From positions 1 through 16,714 of the forward strand of contig JALKBU010001101.1 of assembly GCA_023091735.1 (NCBI GenBank): a stretch of 16,714 nt of DNA, written 5' to 3'. A program made the translations under genes and the position numbers. This document shows positions 8,640 through 16,714 of the stretch, in pieces. Position 1 is the stretch's first letter. Each line of letters begins with the position of its first letter. This DNA comes from Trichomonas tenax (Eukaryota; Parabasalia; Trichomonadida; Trichomonadidae). The notes beneath the pieces were generated by a model. It did not search any database, was not told the DNA's origin, and was given only the letters and a program-made list of their open reading frames with translations.

Positions 8640-9986
8640 ATGAATCTCGTTTTATTACTAGGACTGATGGCTCTGTTCACTATCCAAATCTTTATTAGCC
8701 ACCAAGATGCCCTTAATTGTAAGTTTAGATTTTACGATCTTACAACTTTTGATATTACTAGCTATATACGCCTACCAAACTATGAAAGATACATTAATTA
8801 TACCATATTTCACCCAGCACTCGAATCAAATATATATCATTCCAAATCTGTTGGCCTTAGCGGTGGTCTCAATTCAGACTTGAATGGAGCAATTGTTCAA
8901 ACATCAGTATTCCATCATTTTATCGGTGCAAATTTAGCATTTATTGGTGTTAATCAAAAAGGAAAATTTTTCCAACCTTCAATAAATTTAATCCCAAATA
9001 ATAGATCGCTATTACGTCCACTATATCACTTTGATATGACTCCTAATCAATCGCATACAATGCAAGTTTATAAAAAAGTTGTTGTAGCATTCGCATATCA
9101 TCTCGAATTCGGCCACCTTTTACAAGATGAAATATGCGGCATTATCTCAATGCCTTCATCAGTACTAGATGGAGCAGAAATATTCGTGAGAAGTAGATTC
9201 ACAAACACAGTTTATAAGTACTTCAATCTATGCGGATTCAATCTTGATCACGTTCATATTTTGTCAATGGACTGGATTTACGCTCATGAATTATACATTG
9301 TTACTCCATTGAAAGGACTTAACTCACTTCAAGTCGCATGGAGAGATCTTAGATCACTTATTTATCGCAATAATGGACTCCATTCAATCAAAGCAATGAA
9401 TCATATCTTTATCAATAAACACCCAGAAGAGTGGGGATATGTGACAAACATGTATGATATTTATCAATATTGCCTCGATGCATATCCTCAGTATAAATGG
9501 CAATATGTAAAGCATCCCTCAATATACGGTCTGCTCGAATTTGCAAAGGTTTTAGCATCAGCAAAAGTACTATTGTCTACATCTGGATCTATTGCATTTA
9601 ATGACTTGTTTTTACAAGCGAAGAGTGGAGTATATATGTTTTCTCCTAACTATAGAGATAATCCAGCTTTCCTAACAGCATTTGCACTTGAAGTGTCTAT
9701 GCTTGTCGTTGGAACTCATACAATTAAATTCGGTGCTTTTGAAAAAGGTGGTCCTTTCCCTCTCCACCTCTTCAAAACAACTTTCCCATACCTTTTATCA
9801 AAGGTTTATAACAATACATGGCCAAAAGAAATTCATAACGTTGCCTATTACTTCATAAATTCAACCGAACTTTATGAGAAGAATCCCATACAATTCGAGA
9901 ACAGGACGAATTTCATTGACTATAAGTATTGTTCAATATATGACTATCATCCATGGAGACCTACCACTAATGCTAATAAGCGCTGA
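8640..9986 (+). CDS. type II membrane glycosyltransferase, GT61-like
   Basis: The protein has 448 residues. GT61-family enzymes transfer xylose, GlcNAc or arabinose from nucleotide sugars in the secretory pathway; donor and acceptor here are unknown. The start is the first ATG, 30 nt after the initiator. The frame is open further upstream only as far as a TTG. Residues 2-20 are a hydrophobic signal-anchor with a short cytoplasmic end, so the rest should face the ER/Golgi lumen. Six N-glycosylation sequons (N53, 121, 136, 391, 407, 421) agree with this. Family-like features are FGHLLQDE at 157-164, matching the FGHxxxD block of GT61, a middle INK at 258-260, and a C-terminal SAKVLLSTSGSIAFNDLF (from 307), matching the family's conserved G-rich segment before the final helices. 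The usual GPHGAGL there is changed to STSGSIAF. No intron signals are seen. The overall pattern resembles the large GT61-like families of trichomonads. Confidence 0.85.
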   Translation: MNLVLLLGLMALFTIQIFISHQDALNCKFRFYDLTTFDITSYIRLPNYERYINYTIFHPALESNIYHSKSVGLSGGLNSDLNGAIVQTSVFHHFIGANLAFIGVNQKGKFFQPSINLIPNNRSLLRPLYHFDMTPNQSHTMQVYKKVVVAFAYHLEFGHLLQDEICGIISMPSSVLDGAEIFVRSRFTNTVYKYFNLCGFNLDHVHILSMDWIYAHELYIVTPLKGLNSLQVAWRDLRSLIYRNNGLHSIKAMNHIFINKHPEEWGYVTNMYDIYQYCLDAYPQYKWQYVKHPSIYGLLEFAKVLASAKVLLSTSGSIAFNDLFLQAKSGVYMFSPNYRDNPAFLTAFALEVSMLVVGTHTIKFGAFEKGGPFPLHLFKTTFPYLLSKVYNNTWPKEIHNVAYYFINSTELYEKNPIQFENRTNFIDYKYCSIYDYHPWRPTTNANKR

Positions 9987-10882
9987 GCTTCGAAAAAATG
10001 TTTGTTATTATTCGCAAAAAAATAATCGCTTGGAAGATGATTTTTTAAAAATAATTTTAGCATTTCCCCTATCCGCACAAAAAGTGACGAAACACTAGGC
10101 TTTATCCAATGGCGTGTTAGCGGGCCAAAAGGAGTAGAGTGTTAAAAATGTGTTCTCACTACAATCATCCTGCACCATTTCACCATCATTTCAAAATCAT
10201 CGGAAATATTTTCCTTCAAATGCGACTAAATCCATTCTTTACTCTCTTACATGGGATCTATTATGTGATTTCTTTTAAGGCTCCACTCCCACAGCTTATG
10301 TTCATTGATATATAATGATATGCTGATATATAGTATATTTTATGAGTTAAGAGGCCGATAAAGCCAATAAATAAGTATGATCAAATTGTATACTTTCCGT
10401 TATACTACATAATTTGGGAATTGGTTTCATATTATCATTATAGACATCCAACACATGAGCAAAATTTTGTTATGAAATAAAAATATCATTTATTCAAATT
10501 GATCTGAAATTGATTTTGCGAGGTGTTGTTTAAGAGCCATGCTGGAGTATTCCATTTGTATCTATGGATATCAGTCATTGCTGGATTTCTCCATTTTTCT
10601 TTCATATGTTTGAATTCAAATTATTTTTACCTTATGTAGTTTTATCGGTTATTTTTGAATCTGACGGTGGCCTCTCAAAATATTGTGGGGGTAGGCAAGC
10701 AATGGGGAGAGGAATCATTATATATGTAGAAAAATTACATGGAATCGAAAAGAAATGGAACAATGGAATAATGTCAATAAACGTACGACGTTCGAATAAG
10801 GATTTAAAATATATTTTTTTAAGATTATAGATTAAAAAAAGGGGGAACTTCACTTTTTGGTTTGTCGGTCATATAAAACTTC
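9987..10882. other. 3' flank and AT-rich spacer
   Basis: No further gene is supported. A small GC-richer patch lies at about 10100-10140. Open frames at 10564-10830 (plus) and 10632-10853 (minus) oppose each other over the same bases and look like chance. A clear polyadenylation signal next to the glycosyltransferase stop was not identified. Confidence 0.45.
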
Positions 10883-10952
10883 ATGGACAGAGACACTGCT
10901 TTGCACATTCTTCTGCAAAGCTCGATATATATGCATCAGTACTGTCTCCATA
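10883..10952. repeat. nested hairpin of about 70 nt
   Basis: The inner stem GCTTTGCA (10898-10905) is exactly complementary to TGCAAAGC (10914-10921) around an 8-nt loop. Outside it GAGACA (10890-10895) pairs with TGTCTC (10943-10948), leaving an asymmetric internal loop that contains an AT-rich strand. The size is close to that of the hairpins near 700-1100, but the arms are less perfect. Confidence 0.5.
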
Positions 10953-11966
10953 TGATAGAATACATTATGACTCTAAAAAATTTGTCACGTTATACAAATT
11001 TCGAAATTAAAATTAATCTTGTCAGAACATAGCGCCACGTCTTACGAAGAGCTACATCAGCAAAATACTATGATTGCCGCCTTCAAAAGGGGGTGAAAAA
11101 AACGCAATTTTCAGAACTTCAAAATTTGGAAATAACTTGAAGATGCTGCTTAATCCCTCAGATCGCAGACACCCCGCATATTGCAAATATCCTAAGCTTT
11201 GTAGATTACAATTTTAATTTTTCGAGATACGATCTGGAAATGCAAAATATTTTTTACAACCCCTGCATTTGATATCACACGTATACCAGACAGGATACAT
11301 CCATTAATACTATTTGATTATATTTGTATTTGGAAAGTTAATAAAATTTACTTATATTTTTCTCTCAATAGAATCATCATTTATATACTACCAATAATAT
11401 ACTATTCGTCTATATATTATACATTCATGTGAGTTTTTTGAAAACATCTTAAGAATAAAATTCAAAATTTTTCTTACTCCAAAATTAGTTTTGATATAAA
11501 TTTTGTTTTATTCGATGAAAACAAAGTAGACTAGGCAAAATTTCAGAAATCGAAAATTTAAACAAGTTTAAATATAGACAATTGCCGCTTTTGCTACAAC
11601 ATGTATCTTAAACAGATCAAATTTAGATGATTGATATGCATTAGGCTGCTTAAGTTTAAATATTGCACTATTCATTATAAAAAGTATATTGGAAAACTGA
11701 TTGCTTCTGAATGCCAAATGAATATCATAACACTAATAAATCTATTGGCGTATAAACTCAAGTGTTTAAACGAAGTTAGTTTTGTGAGTTAATTATCTTT
11801 GTAAAATATAAGTAATTGAGACTAATTTATTCACTGAATGTATTTTGCCCCTAATACAGTTAGTTGTATTGCTCATTGCGACAAACCAACATGCATTGTT
11901 CAATGTTCAACTGCTGCCAAAACAGTCCGTTAAAATAAGGTTATCGGAATTGGAGAGATTTCATTG
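10953..11966. other. gene-free stretch with a GC-richer patch
   Basis: From about 11025 to 11280 the sequence is less AT-rich than its surroundings but has no useful open frame. The part near 11180-11230 (TGCAAAT, later AATTTTTCGAGATA) loosely recalls the 70-bp dispersed repeat. The remainder is AT-rich with nothing recognised. Confidence 0.4.
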
Positions 11967-12036
11967 CATTATATCTCGAAATTGCAAAATTGGATTGCCT
12001 TGCACTCCATAGATATATTGTTTGTATAGGCCTATA
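11967..12036 (-). repeat. dispersed repeat, copy B (70 bp, inverted)
   Basis: Read on the minus strand this block begins TATAGGCCTATA and ends AATTTCGAGATATAATG. It matches copy A at 6351-6420 at about 54 of 70 positions without gaps. The two copies are 5.5 kb apart in opposite orientation on either side of the glycosyltransferase gene, so they could be two independent insertions or the ends of a larger inverted structure. Confidence 0.75.
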
Positions 12037-12319
12037 GAATCTATATCCAAAGTATTAAGCCAAAGCGTTTTGCGAAAAAAGAGTTTTTCCCCCCTTTATA
12101 AAATATACAATAAATAAGGAATATTATAAAAAATATGCATGATAGAGAATGTTGTATTCAGATGAAAATCGAACCGAGATTTATGGACATTTTCTTGATG
12201 ATTTCGAGTGAGATCGACTGATTAGAATTTCACCACCTCTATTGACAACTGATACATTTGCATTTACGAAAATTCCCCTAAAGGATACGGATATATTTGA
12301 CATACACTTGCAGGTCTAA

Positions 12320-12335
12320 GTGAAAAGCTTTTCAC
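12320..12335. repeat. 16-nt perfect palindrome
   Basis: GTGAAAAGCTTTTCAC is fully self-complementary. It is followed by a short GC-rich run (about 12336-12356). It may be a dimeric protein site; no gene lies close by on either strand. Confidence 0.4.
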
Positions 12336-13268
12336 GGATAACGCGCACTCGGGGTAAATAATATGAATATAACTCTATAGAATTGCAGTAACATCTAGTA
12401 GCACATATATACATATATGCTTAACTAGATATACTATATATATATACTGGTATGATTATACTCTGCTGAGCTGTAGTAGAGATATAATGTCTTTAATGGC
12501 ATCATAAAAACAGATCAATGACCTTAAAATTTAAAGCACTAGAATATACAAAATGACGATAGAAAGAAAGATTTTATGCTAGATACAGTGTAAAAGAAGA
12601 AAAATAGTCTAAATTTCATTCATTTTAATGAAAATAATAAAATGATTTTGTGTTTACCGTGTAACACGCTTGAATAAATCATAAGTAGAATCACATGATT
12701 TCTCGAAAATCAATGAGAAATTTCGAAATGAAAAATAATCCACTATATCTAAGGCATATATGTAAACGAATAATATATATTCCATGCTAATAGATTGCTT
12801 CGTTAACATTGGCAAGGGTTTGTATAAATTAATGTAGATTCTTATTACTAGAGCACAATTGCTCAATAATATCATGGAGACAATAGCCAAATCATCTATG
12901 TATGGAGCATATGAGTTTTTCGAATTTTTTTTCATTTAAATGTTCACCAAAAAAATTAGATTTTGATATGCAATTGTGTCATTATAAAACAACAAGCGAT
13001 ATGAACAAAAACTGTATGGTGGTTGAATTTTGAGTTTTAAAAGATATGTAATTTGAAATGCAGTTATTTTTTGTAGAAAAAGAATACAGAAGTCATTGCA
13101 TATAGCCAATGATGTACGTTGTATAGTTCTTTGGGGTTAGCAAACTCTTTGGTCCGGAATGATAAATATTGAGGACTTGTTAGCAAAACATTTGCCTAAA
13201 TATATAAGGTTCATCGAAAATTTTGTGAATAAAAAAGGAAAAAAAAATACAGAATATGGGAGTTGAAC

Positions 13269-13305
13269 ATAATGTTTCTCTTATAAAACATGTTAGAAAC
13301 ATTAT
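13269..13305. repeat. 11-bp perfect inverted repeat
   Basis: ATAATGTTTCT (13269-13279) and AGAAACATTAT (13295-13305) are exact complements around a 15-nt loop. The 37-nt hairpin is not next to a gene. Confidence 0.55.
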
Positions 13306-13758
13306 CAGCCAGACTATAATACCAAACAGACTGTCTCAAATAATTTTAAGTATTTAATCGCAAGCTTGGACATTTTTTTGACACTCATGAAAAAAACACA
13401 TTCCCCGATTTTATTGGTTCTATGGAATCACCAATATATCCAGAATTCATTTTTCGTAGTTTAATCAAGAATTAGTTTTCCAACCCTGAGAATTTCGAAA
13501 ACCATATCACCTCCATTTGATGTTTATTTGAATTTACATACATAGGAGATCTTATATTTTATATATGGTGAATATTGTGAAAAAATACGTTTTTATTTAA
13601 ATTGCGCTTACTGTTAACATGTATATGTTTTTGAATTGATATTATATCGAATACACCCAAAGAGACATTGTAACTATATGGCCTCCTCACAAATTGTAAC
13701 TTTAGTAACAATGTCACTTTTTTCAAAATCATGAAAATGCAGTCTAAATCGTTTTATA

Positions 13759-13860
13759 ACTTGCTATAAAATTTTTCTGGGCAAAACCACTAGCATAAGA
13801 GCAATCTATAGAATTTTCTCGAGAACGTGACAGAAATGGACTGAGGATAAAAAATTTCTG
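13759..13860 (+). repeat. 102-bp direct repeat, copy 1
   Basis: It matches 14053-14154 best at both ends. The 5' part shares CTTG[CT]TATAAAA and ATTTTTCTGG. The 3' part (13822-13851, beginning AGAACGTGACAGAAATGGAC) agrees with copy 2 at 28 of 30 bases. The middle is diverged. Confidence 0.75.
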
Positions 13861-14052
13861 GGAAGAACACCATATTTCCAAAATTGAATACATTTCATCA
13901 AGAAATATGGATCCGGATAGAATCTCAACGAGCAAGTTGTAGTACATTATGAGCTAGTATTATCACTACTGTGATTTTTGTTCCTTCTTCTTATATATAG
14001 AGATAACTCTAGTTGAATTTTCACCTTTCACGGTGGTATAGCTGATTTTATA

Positions 14053-14154
14053 TCTTGTTATAAAAATTTTTCTGGAATATGTGAACCATATAGGGTGATT
14101 CTGTACCTGTATGTGCAGAACATGACAGAAGTGGACTGAGGATAAATTTTTCTT
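14053..14154 (+). repeat. 102-bp direct repeat, copy 2
   Basis: Second copy of the element at 13759-13860, offset by 294 bp in the same orientation. Conserved ends with a diverged centre, over equal total length, suggest either selection on the ends or two old copies of a short element. No frame is shared between the copies. Confidence 0.75.
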
Positions 14155-15366
14155 GCCATTGTGAATTTTTCAAACATTGATCTCATAAATAAATTTTGTT
14201 ATTTTATTTATAACACAATATTTTTATCTAATAAATATAAAGAAAATCATAGTGGTTCTTCACCATATTAGTAACAAGAAATTATATTCAATATTGAACG
14301 AAATATTAATTTTTCAAAATTGAACATTCTGCTTCTTATAACTTAATCTTCACAAAGCAGAGTCCAATAATATTAGTATATATATTATATATGCTCTATA
14401 TACTATAATGTGACAGAGAGCAAATTGCAAGTTAAAGATATTTTCTCGGTAAAAATGAAAATTTTGAACAACATCAATTTTTTGTTCTCACTATCCAGGT
14501 GCTCTCGCTGGATGTGCATTCAACAGTGGTATAAAGTATAGTTGGTATGTATACATATAGATATACTTTAAAGTCTTTTGATTGGACTTTTAGAGTAGAA
14601 AAGCAAATCTATATTTGGATGGTGCTATGAGGCAGTGGAATTATTTCAAAAATCGCATATCGCTCAACCCCAATTGAATGCATTTTTTGAAATTTCTATG
14701 GATCTTGTTCTTAAATTTTGAACTGTCTTTAAACTATTTAGCAATCTTTCTATCTCAGAAACAACCTAATCATATCCAGTATCTTCCATTTCGATATGCT
14801 TCATTATTTGCAGTGTTGTACTCATTGCTTCACATTTGTTGATTTCATTATGTGTAGGTGGAGGCAAACGATAATTTCGAAATTGTAAAACAATTTGTTT
14901 TTGAGTTAAATCATTTTGTACAAAATGAAATAAAAAAAGTGTAATAAAAAAATAGTTAAAAATAGTTTTTATGGTTTAAAATAGGTTTAATAGCATTATG
15001 TATTTAATGAGGCAATGTTTGTGTGTGGTTGATTGCGTGCAGAGGCTCGTTTTCGCGTCGAATCTATTTGTTTGCGAAATGAGAAAGGAATTCCTGGTTT
15101 TGAGCTTAAAACCTTCATGCAGCTTGATGCAGTGATTGCTTCTGTATGCTTGCTTGCGTGTGGTCAGTTATTAAAGCTTCTTTTTTGCTCTTCCTCCATT
15201 ATTTTTGACATTTTTTGTTAGAACCCGTCAATTTTTGAAAAAATTGTTCTTTTATTGTAAATATCGATTTGAAATGTCTTAAAAATCATATATTTTCACT
15301 TTTCCCATTTTTGAATACCTACCCCTCTTTTATTTTAAGGTTATATAACATGTCACCTTTTCGCAA
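14155..15366. other. AT-rich spacer with one open, ATG-less patch
   Basis: Mostly silent AT-rich DNA. From about 15015 to 15190 base composition rises and a plus-strand frame is open for 62 codons after an in-frame stop (contains RFRVESICLRNEKGIPGF). It has no ATG at its beginning and I recognise no family, so it is at best a decayed coding fragment. Confidence 0.35.
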
Positions 15367-15510
15367 CTTCAGGACGTCCCCAAGGCGATGATGACGCTGC
15401 AAGGCCTTGCGGCGCTATCATAGCCGGAGGCCGGATTTTTCAATCTGTCCTTTGATCCAAAAGACCAGACTCAGGCGTCGAAACTCACCTCACTTGACAT
15501 GCTTAATTGG
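15367..15510 (+). repeat. GC-rich island, probable relic of a dispersed element
   Basis: This stretch is strikingly richer in G and C than anything else in the window. It contains a hairpin, TGATGACGCTGCAAGG against TTGCGGCGCTATCA, centred on AAGGCCTT, and a CCGGAGGCCGG palindrome. All three plus-strand frames read like plausible peptide: one gives LQDVPKAMMTLQGLAALS, then a TAG, then PEAGFFNLSF; another gives SGRPQGDDDAARPCGAIIAG. This suggests a once-coding or structured element now broken by a stop. I have an unverified impression that such peptides recur in trichomonad genomes. No ribosomal or transfer RNA match is seen. Confidence 0.4.
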
Positions 15511-15664
15511 ACAATATTAAAAAATATAAATTTTTCTCATCAAATGTCAATAAATCTTTATTTTAATTTACAACCTACTTATTTTAATCATAAAAATATG
15601 AATATTATTGCTATATATTATACTGAACACGGTTCCTAATTATGTACATTGACATTTTTTAAAA

Positions 15665-16090
15665 ATGCAAAATATACATCACGAACGTTTGCTTGAGATT
15701 CATATATTGTATATCAATAATCAACTTACACAAAAAGATGCAGCAAAAATGCTCCACATGCGCGAGCAAACATTGAAGCCATTATTTATAATTAATAATC
15801 TCAAACTCAAACAACAAGGTCGCCAACCAACATTTATTAACCCGGCAATTGTTAATGCAGTTATTAATTGTGTCCAGTTATTCAGAAATGGTTGTATAAC
15901 AACGATATATAAATTGAAATCGGAATTTCCAGAGCTTACGGAGAACATTACAAAGAAGATATATGTACAATATAATTTGTACAAATTCAAGAAACCCAGA
16001 AAAGAAAAAAAATATAGAATCAAATATTTGGCGCTGTGTGCTGGCCAAATGTGGCATACCGACCTACACTATTGCCCCTTAATGGCGTGA
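15665..16090 (+). pseudogene. truncated DDE integrase/transposase
   Basis: An ATG-initiated frame of 141 codons encodes the N-terminal part of a cut-and-paste integrase. Residues 8-47 look like a helix-turn-helix (LTQKDAAKML at 21-30 is its recognition part), and about 76-105 like a second winged or HTH segment. A basic linker (KKPRKEKKYR, 109-118) follows. QMWHTDLHY at 128-136 matches the start of an integrase catalytic core, with D133 as the first acidic residue. The frame stops five residues later. A neighbouring frame carries on in the style of a catalytic core (NGVNKYLIIFL, 16081-16113) and ends at TAA TAG. A third frame picks up NSRE from 16121. No intact second D or E region is seen. 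Intact relatives run to about 300 residues or more, so this copy is dead. Assignment to an IS3/IS481-like or rve-type family is an inference. Confidence 0.7.
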
Positions 16091-16200
16091 ACAAATATTT
16101 GATAATATTTTTATATGTATAATAGCAGAGAAAGATTGTTTCAAAATTTTTTTGAAGAGAGAATGAAAATTTTTTCTTCGCCACATCAAAACAATGAACA
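16078..16200 (+). pseudogene. frame-shifted continuation of the integrase
   Basis: After the stop at 16088-16090 the coding flavour moves to the frame beginning CTT at 16078, consistent with loss of one base in the C run at 16075-16078. It then moves back to the original frame near 16114, consistent with gain of one base. Beyond about 16160 any resemblance to an integrase core is lost, and the next block is a GC-rich palindrome. Confidence 0.45.
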
Positions 16201-16274
16201 TTTTGGCGCCATTTTTCCCGCGAAACCGCTCTCGAACTCAATTTTGATTTTATATCCCGCCATGGCGCCAAAAT
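16200..16274. promoter_or_regulatory. 13-bp inverted repeat with E2F-like sites
   Basis: ATTTTGGCGCCAT (16200-16212) is exactly inverted at 16262-16274. Between the arms lies TTTCCCGCGAAA (16214-16225), itself nearly symmetrical. TTTGGCGCC and TTTCCCGC both match the general E2F/DP consensus TTTSSCGC, in both orientations, and a further TTTGGCGC sits at 16027-16034. The block ends about 170 bp before the ATG at 16447 and could control that gene. It could instead be the terminal structure of the broken transposon. Binding is not shown by sequence alone. Confidence 0.4.
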
Positions 16275-16446
16275 TATATGACACATTTCTCTATATAAAT
16301 GTTGTTATAGGTGTATGTTATATATGTGTTAATAGAATGATTCAGATTGGCTCCAATCTTTCTGCGCTAAACACACCCTTGCACACCCTATATTATCTAT
16401 AATCGATATGAGATGTAACATTTGAAATAATTGAAATTTAACTAAA

Positions 16447-16714
16447 ATGGGTAAGTCATCATTCTTTTTTGTTTTATCAACTTTCTATTACTCAAAAGTT
16501 ACGAGGATTTCAACATTCATTTTAGCACTGTCAATAACATTTATTGCAGACATTCTGGCTAAGCCCAATGTTTTTCAAGCTAAACCTATTTTCACCGCAT
16601 CGTTGATGATGTGGAGGTTCAGTGTCAACTTAAATAACTACATGAGCGACAATTATGTTATCACACCTTTCAATCAACAACTAGATTGTAATCATTGTAA
16701 TTTTAAAGTTAGAA
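16447..16714 (+). CDS. 5' part of an unidentified membrane or secreted protein
   Basis: From the ATG at 16447 the frame stays open for 89 codons to the window edge, so the gene is cut. Residues 1-20 are short, partly aromatic and basic (K17, R20). Residues 21-38 (ISTFILALSITFIADILA) form a hydrophobic segment fit for a signal-anchor. After that comes a mixed soluble region with NYVITPFNQQLDCNHCNFKV and two cysteines close together. No family is recognised; the layout resembles the glycosyltransferase at 8640 (short N-terminus, anchor, lumenal part), but no sequence match supports that. A GTAAGT directly after ATGG and a TTATTGCAG at 16541-16549 would bound a 99-nt in-frame intron. The known trichomonad splice signals are different, and the stretch has no stops, so coding is preferred. 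Confidence 0.5.
   Translation, partial: MGKSSFFFVLSTFYYSKVTRISTFILALSITFIADILAKPNVFQAKPIFTASLMMWRFSVNLNNYMSDNYVITPFNQQLDCNHCNFKVR

Larger units (their letters stand above)
12037..13758. other. AT-rich gene-free stretch
   Basis: No supported gene. Ordered elements are a perfect 16-nt palindrome GTGAAAAGCTTTTCAC (12320-12335), AT dinucleotide-rich DNA around 12400-12460, and an 11-bp inverted repeat at 13269-13305. The minus-strand frame at 12654-12935 has no family features. Confidence 0.5.

Noticed and set aside
9874..10098. Open frame overlapping the end of the glycosyltransferase
   Set aside because: It is a shifted-frame shadow of the real gene, continuing into AT-rich flank.
12400..12460. 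AT dinucleotide-rich tract as a microsatellite
   Set aside because: Irregular and short; typical of the AT-rich background here.
15033..15221. 62-codon frame with leucine and cysteine-rich tail
   Set aside because: It has no ATG at its start, a stop just upstream and no recognised family; kept only as a note on base composition.
15388..15396. Box C-like ATGATGA suggesting a C/D snoRNA
   Set aside because: No CTGA box D at a suitable distance and no terminal stem.
15721..16023. 100-codon minus-strand frame opposite the integrase
   Set aside because: It is the antisense of a frame with clear integrase features.

Overview
The window reads as nuclear DNA of a parabasalid protist, probably a trichomonad (Trichomonas/Tritrichomonas-like). 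The grounds are: very AT-rich sequence; one intact intronless gene for a type II membrane glycosyltransferase of the GT61 kind; an initiator-like TCACTTTA element just before its ATG; and a broken DDE integrase of a type common in these genomes. The species assignment is an inference from protein style and promoter form. No rRNA, tRNA or bacterial operon structure was found.

Layout. The first 83 bases may hold the last codons of a plus-strand gene. From about 630 to 1450 there is no gene but a dense run of five good inverted repeats (hairpins of 69 to 100 nt), overlapping a 23-base direct repeat. From 1450 to 8600 the DNA is AT-rich and has no convincing gene. It holds a pair of hairpins (3606-3800), a short perfect hairpin followed by a T run (4876-4909), a three-unit degenerate tandem repeat (5355-5474), a 70-bp dispersed repeat (6351-6420, second copy inverted at 11967-12036), a fold-back structure (6479-6794) and scattered copies of AATTACATGTCAAAA.

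The one confident intact gene is at 8640-9986 (448 aa). Downstream, 9987-15350 is again mostly silent AT-rich DNA with small inverted repeats and a 102-bp direct duplication (13759/14053). A GC-rich island at 15367-15510 looks like a decayed repeat element. The last 1 kb carries a truncated, frame-disrupted DDE integrase (15665-about 16200), a palindromic GC-rich block with E2F-like sites (16200-16274), and the 5' part of an open frame that runs off the window (16447 onward).

The genes do not form a pathway. The picture is a gene-poor, repeat-littered stretch with one glycosyltransferase gene, transposon debris and an unexplained cluster of hairpins that could be a small-RNA source or the remains of fold-back elements.
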